Below are positions 25,074 through 32,799 of a stretch of DNA of 34,084 nt, piece after piece. Source of the stretch: an uncultured Prevotellaceae bacterium (GTDB taxonomy: Bacteria > Bacteroidota > Bacteroidia > Bacteroidales > Bacteroidaceae); contig CAMVUB010000024.1 of NCBI GenBank assembly GCA_947170495.1, positions 1 to 34,084 of the forward strand. The letters run 5' to 3'. A program made the translations under genes and the position numbers. The notes under the pieces were generated by a model. That model ran no database searches. It was not told the DNA's origin and saw nothing but the letters and a program-made list of their open reading frames with translations. Within the stretch, counting starts at the first letter, position 1; each line of letters opens with the position of its first letter.

Positions 25074-25101
25074 CATTAAACTTTAAACTTTAAACCTTCA
25101 A
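25074..25101. repeat. Right heptamer array (CTTTAAA) before the HAD gene
   Basis: Four units in reverse orientation relative to the array at 24661. It ends 8 bases before the ATG of the HAD gene, so it occupies that gene's 5' leader. It is also inverted relative to the array at 26364. Confidence 0.75.
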
Positions 25102-25109
25102 CCAAAAAA

Positions 25110-25796
25110 ATGATAAAATCATTTTTTTTCGACATGGACGGCGTGCTGTTTGACAGCATGCCGGGACATGCGTATGCGTGGGCGAAGGTGATGACGCAGT
25201 ATGGACTGCCGATGAAGGAGGAGGACGCCTTTGAGAACGAAGGGCGCACCGGCATCGGCACCATCAGCATCTTCACCCAACGCTACTGGGGCCGCGACGC
25301 CACCGAGGAGGAAGCACAGGAGCTGTACCGCAGGAAGACCATCGTCTTCAACGAGTATATGGCGGCCCGCGGCGGCGAGGCCCCCGAGATGCCCGGGGCG
25401 GCAGACGTATTAGATAAGGTACGCGAGCGTGGGCTGATGCGTGTCCTCGTGACGGGCTCCGCCCAGCAGTCGCTGCTCACGCGTCTGGAACGCCATTACC
25501 CCGGCCATTTCACGCCGGCGCTGATGGTCACGGGCGACGATGTGCGCTATGGCAAACCCAACCCCGAGCCCTATCTGATGGCGCTGCAGAAGGCGGGCAT
25601 CACCGCCGACGAAGCCCTCGTGGTGGAGAACGCGCCCCTGGGCGTGCGTGCCGCCGTGGCGGCGGGTATCAAGACCATCGCCGTGAACACAGGGCCCATT
25701 GACCCGCAGCTCCTGCTCAACGAAGGTGCCACCTGGCTCTTCCCCTCCATGGCGGCACTGGCCGAAAACCTTGATTCAATCCTAATAGGAAGTTAA
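25110..25796 (+). CDS. HAD-family phosphatase, beta-phosphoglucomutase-like
   Basis: A 228-residue cytoplasmic HAD hydrolase. Motif I is FFFDMDGVLFDSM with nucleophile Asp8 and acid/base Asp10. Motif II is the Thr/Ser of VLVTGSAQQS, motif III the Lys in GKPNPEPYLMALQKAG, and motif IV is in EALVVENAPLGVRAAVAAGIKTIAVNTGP, where VEN stands in for the more common VED/GDS. The alpha-helical cap (about 15-85) places it with the beta-phosphoglucomutase/sugar-phosphatase subgroup. The substrate cannot be read from sequence. It lies 13 bases ahead of a lipoprotein gene and may share its transcript. Confidence 0.88.
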   Translation: MIKSFFFDMDGVLFDSMPGHAYAWAKVMTQYGLPMKEEDAFENEGRTGIGTISIFTQRYWGRDATEEEAQELYRRKTIVFNEYMAARGGEAPEMPGAADVLDKVRERGLMRVLVTGSAQQSLLTRLERHYPGHFTPALMVTGDDVRYGKPNPEPYLMALQKAGITADEALVVENAPLGVRAAVAAGIKTIAVNTGPIDPQLLLNEGATWLFPSMAALAENLDSILIGS

Positions 25797-25808
25797 AATA
25801 GGAACAAT

Positions 25809-26360
25809 ATGAAGAATTCTCCTTTTGTTTGGCTCTGCGCTGTAGGACTGTTGCTCTCCTGTGTCAGCAAGACCGCTACGGAACAGACCACCGGCACCAC
25901 GGACTACGACACCGAGGTGGCCAGCGACGGCATTCAGCGCATGACGGTCTATGACTTCACGGACACCGTACGCACGGAGGGCAAGACCTATATCTACACC
26001 GTGCACCGCGAGGCCTCGGACAGCCTGCCCGTCATCACCGACGAGGATGGCAACCGCTATGCCGACAATGTCTATACGCTGACGATTCGTTCGGGCGAGC
26101 AGACGGTCTTCAACCGCCGCTTCACCAAGAAGACGTTCCTGTCGTATCTCTCCCGTGACTTCCAGCAGCGCGGCATCCTCGATGGGATGATGTGCGACAA
26201 GACACTCCCCGGCCTCCGCTTCGCCGTGAGCGTCAGCCTGCCCCAGAGCGATATGATGGAGCCCCTCCTCATGCAGGTGGATACCCAGGGCGGCATCGTC
26301 ATCACCCGCGATGAACGCGGCGACGCGGAACTGGACATCGAGGACGAGGATGGGGTATGA
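25809..26360 (+). CDS. Bacteroidales lipoprotein, DUF4738-like
   Basis: A 183-residue lipoprotein: signal peptide ending in LLLSC places the lipidated Cys at about residue 18. The mature part has a beta-rich pattern (TVYDFTDTVRTEGKTYIYTVHREASDSLPVITDEDGNRYADNVYTL), then a helix-rich centre with FLSYLSRDFQQRGILDGMMCD and ends in an acidic stretch (GDAELDIEDEDG). It looks like the DUF4738 lipoproteins of Bacteroides and Prevotella, whose function is unknown; this assignment is from memory of the pattern. It starts 12 bases after the HAD stop codon. A heptamer array separates it from rfbC. Confidence 0.6.
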   Translation: MKNSPFVWLCAVGLLLSCVSKTATEQTTGTTDYDTEVASDGIQRMTVYDFTDTVRTEGKTYIYTVHREASDSLPVITDEDGNRYADNVYTLTIRSGEQTVFNRRFTKKTFLSYLSRDFQQRGILDGMMCDKTLPGLRFAVSVSLPQSDMMEPLLMQVDTQGGIVITRDERGDAELDIEDEDGV

Positions 26361-26363
26361 TTC

Positions 26364-26391
26364 GTTTAACGTTTAATGTTTAACGTTTAAG
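26364..26391. repeat. Heptamer array (GTTTAAC) before rfbC
   Basis: Four consecutive units GTTTAAC, GTTTAAT, GTTTAAC, GTTTAAG fill the gap between the lipoprotein stop (26360) and the rfbC ATG (26395). They have the same type and orientation as the array at 24661. Confidence 0.8.
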
Positions 26392-26394
26392 GAT

Positions 26395-26943
26395 ATGAAC
26401 GTAATAGAAACATCCATCAAAGGCCTGCTCATTATTGAGCCGCGTGTGTTCAAGGACGCGAGGGGCTATTTCTTCGAGAGCTTCTCGCAGCGCGAGTTCG
26501 ATGAGAAGGTCTATCCTGTGCAGTTCGTGCAGGACAACGAGAGCATGTCCGTGCGTGGTGTGATGCGTGGCCTCCACTTCCAGCGCCCGCCCTACACCCA
26601 GTCGAAGCTCGTGCGCTGTGTGCGCGGCGCCGTCCTCGATGTAGCCGTGGATCTCCGCAAGGGCTCGCCGACCTTCGGTCAGCACGTCGCCGTGGAGCTC
26701 ACCGAGGACAACCACCGTCAGTTCTTCATCTCCAAGGGCTTTGCCCACGGCTTCGCCGTCCTCTCCGACGAGGCGGTGTTCCAGTATAAGTGCGATGAGT
26801 TCTACCACCCTGAGGCCGACGGCGGCATCCAGCTCTGCGACCCCTCCCTCGGCATCGACTGGCGCATCCCCTTCGCCGACGCCATCCTCAGCGACAAAGA
26901 CACCAAACAACCCTTCCTCAAAGATTTCGATAGTCCGTTCTAG
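26395..26943 (+). CDS. rfbC: dTDP-4-dehydrorhamnose 3,5-epimerase
   Basis: RfbC/RmlC (182 residues) epimerises dTDP-4-keto-6-deoxyglucose at C3 and C5 on the way to dTDP-L-rhamnose for surface polysaccharides. The cupin fold is marked by FKDARGYFFESFSQREF, RGLHFQRPPYTQSKLVRCVRG with the catalytic base His61, and FFISKGFAHGFAVLSDEAVFQYKCDEFYHPE with the catalytic Tyr131. Length and motifs are standard. It is followed by rfbB, the preceding step in the pathway. rfbA (glucose-1-phosphate thymidylyltransferase) and rfbD are not in the window. The gap to rfbB is 189 bases and filled with repeats, so co-transcription is uncertain. Confidence 0.96.
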   Translation: MNVIETSIKGLLIIEPRVFKDARGYFFESFSQREFDEKVYPVQFVQDNESMSVRGVMRGLHFQRPPYTQSKLVRCVRGAVLDVAVDLRKGSPTFGQHVAVELTEDNHRQFFISKGFAHGFAVLSDEAVFQYKCDEFYHPEADGGIQLCDPSLGIDWRIPFADAILSDKDTKQPFLKDFDSPF

Positions 26944-26947
26944 ACTC

Positions 26948-27108
26948 GGAAATACGCGGAAATATCTCGGAAATACACGGAAAAGATACTTCTGCTTCTT
27001 CCCAGATTGTTCGCGTTTCCCCCGATAATGTTCAATAAAAAATCATAGAATCACTTATATAAAGTTTCCGCGTTTTTCCGTTTATTTCCGTTTATTTCCG
27101 TGTTTTCC
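26948..27108. repeat. Inverted pair of GGAAATA arrays between rfbC and rfbB
   Basis: The left array (26948-26984) has units GGAAATACGC, GGAAATATCTC, GGAAATACAC, GGAAAAG. The right array (27064-27108) has CCGTTTATTT-type units, the reverse complement, with period about 10. The 79-base spacer holds nothing I recognise. This is the same layout as the four-helix cassette but with no gene inside. Confidence 0.8.
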
Positions 27109-27132
27109 ATAACCCCCAAACCCATAACCCCT

Positions 27133-28329
27133 ATGAAGACCCTCATCATCACCGGCGGCGCCGGCTTCATCGGCAGCCATGTTGTCCGCCTCTTTGTGAA
27201 CAAATACCCTGAGTACCGCATCATCAACCTCGACAAGCTCACCTATGCCGGCAACCTCGCCAACCTGAAGGACATCGAGGACAAACCGAACTACAAGTTC
27301 GTGAAGATGGACATCTGCGACTTCGACGCGTTCTACAAGCTGATGCAGGACGAGAAGGTCACAGGTATCATCCACCTCGCCGCTGAGAGCCACGTGGATC
27401 GCAGCATCAAAGACCCCTTCACCTTCGCGCAGACCAATGTGATGGGCACGCTCTCCCTGCTGCAGGCCGCCAAGCTCTACTGGGAGTCGCTGCCCGAGAA
27501 GTACGAGGGCAAGCGCTTCTATCATATCTCCACTGACGAGGTCTATGGTGCCCTGGAGATGACGCACCCCGAGGGCATCCCCGCCCCCTTCTCCACCAAG
27601 GCTTCCACCGCGTCCCACACCGTTGGCGGCGGTACGTCCGCCGCTCACCCCGCTTACGGCGAGAAGTTCTTCACCGAGGACCTGAAGTACCAACCCCATA
27701 GCCCCTACAGTGCCTCCAAGGCTTCGAGCGACCATTTCGTGCGGGCCTTCCACGACACCTACGGTCTTCCGACCATCGTCACGAACTGCTCCAACAACTA
27801 CGGCCCCTATCAGTTCCCTGAGAAGCTGATACCGCTGTTCATCAACAATATCCGCCACCGCAAGCCGTTGCCCGTCTATGGCAAGGGCGAGAACGTGCGC
27901 GACTGGCTCTATGTCGAGGACCACGCCCGTGCCATCGATCTCATCTTCCACAACGGTAAGATTGCTGAGACCTATAATATCGGCGGTTTCAACGAGTGGA
28001 AGAACATCGACATCATCAAGGTGGTCATACAGACGGTCGATAGATTGTTGGGACGTGTGAAACTTGAAACCTCTGAAACCGGTGAAACCATTGAAACCTA
28101 TCCAGACATGGACCTCATCACCTATGTCACCGACCGTGCCGGCCACGACCTGCGCTATGCCATCGACTCGCGCAAGCTACAGCGCGAGCTGGGCTGGGAG
28201 CCCTCGCTTCAGTTCGAGGAGGGCATCGAGCGCACCGTCCGCTGGTACCTCGACAACGAGGCGTGGATGGACAATGTCACCAGCGGTGACTACCAGAAAT
28301 ACTACGAAAACATGTACGCCAACCGCTAA
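27133..28329 (+). CDS. rfbB: dTDP-glucose 4,6-dehydratase
   Basis: RfbB/RmlB (398 residues) converts dTDP-glucose to dTDP-4-keto-6-deoxyglucose. It is an extended short-chain dehydrogenase: NAD-binding GGAGFIGS (8-15), catalytic TDE (134-136 in HISTDEVYG) and YSASK (Tyr192, Lys196). The start at 27133 (MKTLIITGG) is preferred to an ATG at 27100 inside the repeat array. Two inserts stand out against the usual Bacteroidales protein. Residues about 157-175 are Ser/Thr/Gly-rich with a palindrome in the DNA (GCGGCGG, loop TACGT, CCGCCGC, 27626-27644). Residues about 309-323 (VKLETSETGETIETY) are encoded by a period-9 array. Both are in frame and away from the catalytic residues. The stop codon abuts a terminator shared with uvrA. 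Confidence 0.96.
   Translation: MKTLIITGGAGFIGSHVVRLFVNKYPEYRIINLDKLTYAGNLANLKDIEDKPNYKFVKMDICDFDAFYKLMQDEKVTGIIHLAAESHVDRSIKDPFTFAQTNVMGTLSLLQAAKLYWESLPEKYEGKRFYHISTDEVYGALEMTHPEGIPAPFSTKASTASHTVGGGTSAAHPAYGEKFFTEDLKYQPHSPYSASKASSDHFVRAFHDTYGLPTIVTNCSNNYGPYQFPEKLIPLFINNIRHRKPLPVYGKGENVRDWLYVEDHARAIDLIFHNGKIAETYNIGGFNEWKNIDIIKVVIQTVDRLLGRVKLETSETGETIETYPDMDLITYVTDRAGHDLRYAIDSRKLQRELGWEPSLQFEEGIERTVRWYLDNEAWMDNVTSGDYQKYYENMYANR
28058..28102. repeat. Period-9 array (GAAACCnnT) inside rfbB
   Basis: Units GTGAAACTT, GAAACCTCT, GAAACCGGT, GAAACCATT, GAAACCTAT. Nine-base units keep the frame at any copy number; each adds a tripeptide of the ET-x type. It lies in a variable linker before LITYVTDRAGHD. 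Confidence 0.75.
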
Positions 28330-28367
28330 AAGAAAGCAGCCCGCTAATTTAGCGGGCTGCTTTCTTT
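28329..28367. terminator. Bidirectional terminator overlapping both stop codons
   Basis: A 19-bp perfect inverted repeat (28329-28347 and 28349-28367) sits between the convergent rfbB and uvrA genes, with an A-run on one side and a T-run on the other. The last base of the rfbB stop (28327-28329) and the whole uvrA stop (28349-28351, minus strand) are in it, so the right arm codes for the last residues of UvrA. Confidence 0.88.
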
Positions 28368-31210
28368 AGTGCCTGCCCCGTGTAGCTGGTGTCGCAGGCC
28401 ATGACCTGCTCGGGAGTGCCGCAGACGACGAGGTTGCCGCCTTCGGCGCCGCCCTCGGGACCTAGGTCGATGATATAGTCGGCCATCTTGATGACATCGA
28501 GGTTGTGTTCGATGATGAGGATGGTGTGGCCACGCTCGATGAGGGCATTGAAGCTCGCCAGCAGGCGACGGATATCGTGGAAGTGCAGACCTGTCGTGGG
28601 CTCGTCGAAGATGAAGAGCGTGGGTTCCTGCTTCTCCATACCTATGTAATACGCCAGCTTCACGCGCTGGTTCTCACCGCCGGAGAGGGTAGAGGAGGAC
28701 TGTCCGAGCTTGATATAGCCGAGGCCCACGTCCTGCAGGGGGCGCAGCCGCTTCACGATCTTCTTCTCGCCGTGCTCCGCGAAGAACTCCATCGCCTGGT
28801 TGACGGTCATATTCAGCACATCGTTGATGTTCTGGTCATGGAAACGCACGTCGAGGATATCGCTCTTGAAGCGCTGGCCGTGGCAGCTCTCGCATTCCAG
28901 CACCAGGTCCGCCATGAACTGCATCTCGATGGTCACCGTACCCTCACCCTTGCACTCCTCGCAGCGCCCGCCTTCGGTGTTGAACGAGAAATGCGAGGCT
29001 GTGAAACCCATCTGCTTCGCCAGTGGCTGCTCGGCGAAGAGCTTGCGGATCTCATCGTAGGCCTTCACGTAGATGACGGGATTGGAGCGGGAACTCTTGC
29101 CGATGGGGTTCTGATCCACGAACTCCACCACCTTGATGGCGTTGACGTCGCCCTCCAGGCCCGTGAACTCACCCGGGCGGTCGGTGACCTCGTCGAGCTG
29201 TCGTTTCATGGCGCGGTAGAAGATGTCGCGCACCAGCGTGCTCTTTCCCGAGCCGCTGACGCCCGTCACGCAGGTCATCACATTCAGCGGGAACTTCACA
29301 TCGATGCCCCGCAGGTTATTCGCCCGCGCGCCCTTGACTTCGATATACCTATTCCATGGGCGCCGTGAGGCGGGAACCTCCAGTCGATCCTCGCCGTTGA
29401 GGAAGGCCAGCGTATGGCTGTTATTCGCCTGTAACCTAGGCGAATAACAGCCGCTCCATACCACTTCACCTCCCAACCGTCCGGCCTCCGGACCAATGTC
29501 GATGATGTAGTCAGCGGCGCGGATGATCTCCTCGTCGTGTTCCACGACCACCACCGTATTCCCCAGATCCACCAGCTGTCGCAGCACCTTGATGAGGCGT
29601 GCCGTGTCGCGGCTGTGCAGGCCGATGCTGGGCTCGTCCAGGATATACAGTGAGCCCACGAGGGAGCTGCCGAGTGACGTCGCCAGGTTGATGCGCTGGC
29701 TCTCGCCGCCGCTGAGGCTGTTCGAGCGCCGCCCTAATGTCAGGTAGCCGAGTCCCACGTCTAACAGGAACTGCAGGCGAGTCTCGATCTCCACCAACAA
29801 TCGTTTGGCAACATGATAGTCATGCTCGGATAATGCCGATGGAATCGCCTTAATTTGCTTCATTAGCTCTGTGATCGGCAGGTCCACCAGCTCTGTGATG
29901 GCCTTGCCCGCCACCTTCACGTAGGTGGCTTCCTTGCGCAGGCGTGTGCCGTGGCAGTCCGGACATTCCGTCTTGCCCGTATAGCGCGCCAGCATCACGC
30001 GGTTCTGTATCTTATAGCGCGCCTCGCGCAGGTAGTCGAAGAAGAGGTCGATGCAGACGTCGCCATGTTCCCAGCGACCGTCGAGCGACAGTTCGGGATA
30101 GCGGCCGTGCCATAGCAGGTTCTTCTCCTCCTGCGTCAGCTCGTAGTAAGGCTTGAAGATGGGGAACTTCAGCCGTTCGGCCTGACGGATGAACTCCGTC
30201 TTCCATTCGTTGAGTTTCTCACCGCGCCAGCATTGCACGCAGCCCTCATAGACGCTCTTGCTGCTGTCGGGGATGACCAGGTGCGGGTCGATGCCCTGCA
30301 CATTACCCCAGCCCTCACACGTCGGGCAGGCACCCATGGGCGAGTTGAAGGCGAAGAGCTGGTCCGACGGCTCCTCGAAGGTGATGCCGTCGGCCTCGAA
30401 GCGTGTGGAGAACGTGTGTTCGATGCCGGCAGGCAGGAACCGCAGCCGCATCTCCCCGCCACCCTCATAGAACGCCGTCTCCGCAGAATCCACCAGGCGC
30501 GAGATCGTCTCCTTCTCATCGCTCACCGATAGCCGGTCGATGAGAAGAAAGAGGTTTCTTCCTATTATTTCTCCAAGCTCAGGATTTTTCCCCATTTCAT
30601 CGAGCAAATCCTCTATCCTCCAAATGCCTTCGGTATTTACGCCCCTCTCTACAAGAGAGGGGTCGGGGGTGAGTCCTACCCTCGTATAGCCCTCCTGCAA
30701 GTAGGCCTTCAGCTGTTCTTCCAGCGTGCGACCCTCGGTGATGCGGATAGGGCAGAGGACCAGGAAACGGGTGCCGGGGGAGTAGGAAAGCATACATTGC
30801 ACCACGTCCTCCGTACTGTGCTTCTTCACCTCCTGACCGCTGATAGGGCTGTAGGTGCGGCCGATGCGGGCGTAGAGGAGGCGCAGGTATTCGTAGATCT
30901 CGGTGCTGGTGCCCACGGTGGAGCGCGGATTACGCGAGATGACCTTCTGCTCGATGGCGATGGCGGGCGGGATGCCGCTGATATAGTCGCATTCCGGCTT
31001 CGCCATACGCCCCAGGAACTGACGGGCGTAGGCATTGAGACTTTCCACATACCTCCGCTGCCCTTCGGCATACAACGTGTCGAAGGCCAGCGAGCTCTTA
31101 CCCGAGCCACTCAAGCCAGTAATCACCACCAGCTTGTTCCGAGGAATGTCAACACTGATGTCCTTCAGATTATTGACCCGCGCCTTATGGATATGAATAC
31201 TCTCCTCCAA
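28349..31210 (-). CDS. uvrA: Excinuclease ABC subunit A
   Basis: UvrA (953 residues) is the ATP-dependent damage sensor of nucleotide excision repair; it loads UvrB onto lesions. Both ABC cassettes are complete: Walker [14 protein letters not shown] and [13 protein letters not shown], signatures LSGGESQR and LSGGENQR. The zinc-finger CxxC pairs are seen in [19 protein letters not shown], and [14 protein letters not shown]. The start is TTG at 31210 ([18 protein letters not shown]), bordering a heptamer array; an in-frame stop lies just upstream and no ATG precedes the Walker A region. Two palindromic elements are in frame: one about 180 residues in ([15 protein letters not shown]) and one after GGEVVWSG. 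Both sit in loops outside the ATPase motifs, so function is probably kept. Confidence 0.97.
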   Translation of the reverse strand: MEESIHIHKARVNNLKDISVDIPRNKLVVITGLSGSGKSSLAFDTLYAEGQRRYVESLNAYARQFLGRMAKPECDYISGIPPAIAIEQKVISRNPRSTVGTSTEIYEYLRLLYARIGRTYSPISGQEVKKHSTEDVVQCMLSYSPGTRFLVLCPIRITEGRTLEEQLKAYLQEGYTRVGLTPDPSLVERGVNTEGIWRIEDLLDEMGKNPELGEIIGRNLFLLIDRLSVSDEKETISRLVDSAETAFYEGGGEMRLRFLPAGIEHTFSTRFEADGITFEEPSDQLFAFNSPMGACPTCEGWGNVQGIDPHLVIPDSSKSVYEGCVQCWRGEKLNEWKTEFIRQAERLKFPIFKPYYELTQEEKNLLWHGRYPELSLDGRWEHGDVCIDLFFDYLREARYKIQNRVMLARYTGKTECPDCHGTRLRKEATYVKVAGKAITELVDLPITELMKQIKAIPSALSEHDYHVAKRLLVEIETRLQFLLDVGLGYLTLGRRSNSLSGGESQRINLATSLGSSLVGSLYILDEPSIGLHSRDTARLIKVLRQLVDLGNTVVVVEHDEEIIRAADYIIDIGPEAGRLGGEVVWSGCYSPRLQANNSHTLAFLNGEDRLEVPASRRPWNRYIEVKGARANNLRGIDVKFPLNVMTCVTGVSGSGKSTLVRDIFYRAMKRQLDEVTDRPGEFTGLEGDVNAIKVVEFVDQNPIGKSSRSNPVIYVKAYDEIRKLFAEQPLAKQMGFTASHFSFNTEGGRCEECKGEGTVTIEMQFMADLVLECESCHGQRFKSDILDVRFHDQNINDVLNMTVNQAMEFFAEHGEKKIVKRLRPLQDVGLGYIKLGQSSSTLSGGENQRVKLAYYIGMEKQEPTLFIFDEPTTGLHFHDIRRLLASFNALIERGHTILIIEHNLDVIKMADYIIDLGPEGGAEGGNLVVCGTPEQVMACDTSYTGQALKKAAR
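29416..29452. repeat. Palindromic element inside uvrA (15-bp arms)
   Basis: GGCTGTTATTCGCCT (29416-29430) and its perfect reverse complement (29438-29452) enclose a 7-base loop. On the minus strand it encodes [13 protein letters not shown] in a loop before [15 protein letters not shown]. It is unrelated in sequence to the other GC-rich elements. Confidence 0.8.
30641..30675. repeat. Palindromic element inside uvrA (CCCCTCTCT type)
   Basis: CCCCTCTCT (30642-30650), loop ACA, AGAGAGGGG (30654-30662), then TCGGGGGTGAGTC. It has the same layout as the elements in gpsA and the GH89 gene. It encodes [13 protein letters not shown], close to the PTPDPSHKGG peptide of the GH89 insert. Confidence 0.8.
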
Positions 31211-31250
31211 CTTTAATCTTTAATCTTTAATCCTTAATCCTTAATCTTTA
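31211..31250. repeat. Heptamer array (CTTTAAT) between the GHL10 gene and uvrA
   Basis: About six units of CTTTAAT/CCTTAAT/CTTTAAA in tandem. On the minus strand they form the leader of uvrA up to its TTG start codon, and begin 5 bases after the stop of the upstream gene. Confidence 0.8.
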
Positions 31251-31255
31251 AACCA

Positions 31256-32752
31256 CTACAGCTTCACTGTCTTCTTCGCCCCTTTGCTCTCGTTCTGCAG
31301 GCGGTCGAGGGCGGTGACGACATACGTCCACTTCTGTTTGCCGTCGTTGTAAGGCAGCTTCAGGAAGGTGTTGGGTGTGATGGCGATGAGCTGCAGGGCG
31401 TTGTTGAGGTCCGCCTTCATGCCTTTCGGGAAGACATAAACCGCATACATACGAGCCTCGTCCATGGGTGTCTTGGCCTTGGGTGCCGTCCAGAACAGCA
31501 TGTAGCCGTCCTCCGTCCATACGGGTGTCACCTTACGTGGTTTCCTGGGCGCTTTCTTGTCGAGCCACGGCATCTCGGGTTGCAGGGCCGGCGTGCGGTG
31601 GTACGTCGTGCGCAGCGCGGTGCCGTAGCCGCCCTTGTCGTCCGCCACGGCGCGGGCATACCACTGGCAGGAGCCGTGGACACCGGGCAGGCCGCGCTGC
31701 AGCGCATATTTCGCAGCCATCTGGTTCTGTGCGGGGTACTGGAGGTCGGAGTACTTCACCGTCCGCTCCACATCCTGTCCTATATATAAAGGTCGCGCAT
31801 GTGCGTGAGCACTCCACCAGCGGATGAGCGTGTCGTAGTCGGCGGCTTTGTTGCCAATCTCCCAGTAGATTTGCGGGATATTGTAATCGACCCAGCCCTC
31901 ATCGACCCATTTCAGCACGTCGGCGTACAGGTCGTCGTAGTTCTGGAGCCCGTTCGTGGCAGAGCCTTCAGCCCATGAGCGCTGGTTGCGGTAGATGCCG
32001 AAGGGCGAGACGCCGAACTTCACCCACGGCTTCACGGCGTGCACCGCCTCGCTCAGTTCGCGGATGAAGGTGTTCACGTTCTCGCGACGCCAGTCGCCGC
32101 GGTTGCGACCCTGCCCGTACTGCGCATAGCTGGCATCGTCGGGGATGGCTACGCCGGCCACGGGATAGGGGTAGAAATAGTCATCGATATGCAGGCCATC
32201 GACGTCATAACGGCTGATGATGTCCTTGGCAATTTCTACGATGAAATGGCGATTTTCTGGAAGTCCAGGGTCGAAGATGAGGAGGTCCTCATACTTGAAG
32301 CAACGTTCGGGAAACTTCACGGCGTAATGCGTTGTCGCCAAGGCTGTCGTGCCCTTCGTCTTCGCACGATAGGGGTTGATCCAGGCGTGCAGTTCCATGC
32401 CGCGGGCATGACATTCATCTACCATCCACTGCAACGGGTCCCAGTAGGGGGAGGGTGGGGTGCCTTGCTGACCTGTCAGGTAACGACTCCACGGCTCCAG
32501 CGTGCTGGCATATAGCGCGTCGCCCTCTACGCGACATTGGAAGAGGATGGCGTTGATGCCATCGGCCTGCAGGATGTCCAGCTCGCGTGTCAGTTCCGCC
32601 TGCATGGCGGTGCGTCCCACGCCTTGCCACTGTCCGTTGACAGCCTGTATCCAAGCGCCGCGGAACTCACGTTTAGGGGTCGGTTGCTGGGCTTTCACGA
32701 TGCCACTTGTCAGGCATGCGAGGGCGATAAGGATGATTAGAATGTGTTTCAT
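31256..32752 (-). CDS. GHL10-type (DUF187) secreted glycoside hydrolase-like protein
   Basis: A 498-residue exported protein of the glycosyl-hydrolase-like 10 family. After the signal peptide (MKHILIILIALACLTSGIVKAQ) come the family blocks REFRGAWIQAVNGQW, GINAILFQCRVEGDALYAS, WDPLQWMVDECHARGMELHAWINPYR, YDVDGLHIDDYFYPYP with the acidic DD pair, VKFGVSPFGIYRN and WVDYNIPQIYWEIG. This is a TIM-barrel enzyme type; substrates are poorly known, with peptidoglycan or polysaccharide suggested. The last 95 residues look like a fibronectin III domain. The start at 32752 rather than the upstream ATG (32794) gives a clean signal peptide and leaves the promoter box free. It may be co-transcribed with uvrA. 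Confidence 0.87.
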   Translation of the reverse strand: MKHILIILIALACLTSGIVKAQQPTPKREFRGAWIQAVNGQWQGVGRTAMQAELTRELDILQADGINAILFQCRVEGDALYASTLEPWSRYLTGQQGTPPSPYWDPLQWMVDECHARGMELHAWINPYRAKTKGTTALATTHYAVKFPERCFKYEDLLIFDPGLPENRHFIVEIAKDIISRYDVDGLHIDDYFYPYPVAGVAIPDDASYAQYGQGRNRGDWRRENVNTFIRELSEAVHAVKPWVKFGVSPFGIYRNQRSWAEGSATNGLQNYDDLYADVLKWVDEGWVDYNIPQIYWEIGNKAADYDTLIRWWSAHAHARPLYIGQDVERTVKYSDLQYPAQNQMAAKYALQRGLPGVHGSCQWYARAVADDKGGYGTALRTTYHRTPALQPEMPWLDKKAPRKPRKVTPVWTEDGYMLFWTAPKAKTPMDEARMYAVYVFPKGMKADLNNALQLIAITPNTFLKLPYNDGKQKWTYVVTALDRLQNESKGAKKTVKL

Positions 32753-32791
32753 GTTTCCCGTTGGAATGGATGTTGAATTATTTATCGCTTG

Positions 32792-32799
32792 CAAAGTTA
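32792..32799 (-). promoter_or_regulatory. Bacteroidales -7 box for the GHL10 gene
   Basis: The minus strand reads TAACTTTG, matching TAnnTTTG, about 40 bases before the ATG at 32752. A 12-base perfect palindrome TTTGACGTCAAA lies at 32827-32838, close to where the -33 region would be, and may be an operator. Confidence 0.55.

Larger units (their letters stand above)
24661..25101. mobile_element. Putative cassette: four-helix gene between inverted heptamer arrays
   Basis: The left array (24661-24695) reads GTTTAAA, GTTTAAT, GTTTAAG, GTTTAAT, GTAAAAT. The right array (25074-25101) reads CATTAAA, CTTTAAA, CTTTAAA, CCTTCAA, which reverse-complements to the same unit type. The 441-bp unit holds exactly one gene, the S23-like four-helix protein, whose ATG overlaps the last left unit. 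The cassette separates pgi from a HAD gene, with which it has no functional link. Mobility is inferred from structure; no target-site duplication was recognised. Confidence 0.45.

Noticed and set aside
32440..32465. G-rich stretch in the GHL10 gene as another palindromic insertion
   Set aside because: It has no matching C-rich arm, and the encoded PPSPYWDPLQW fits the family's own sequence.
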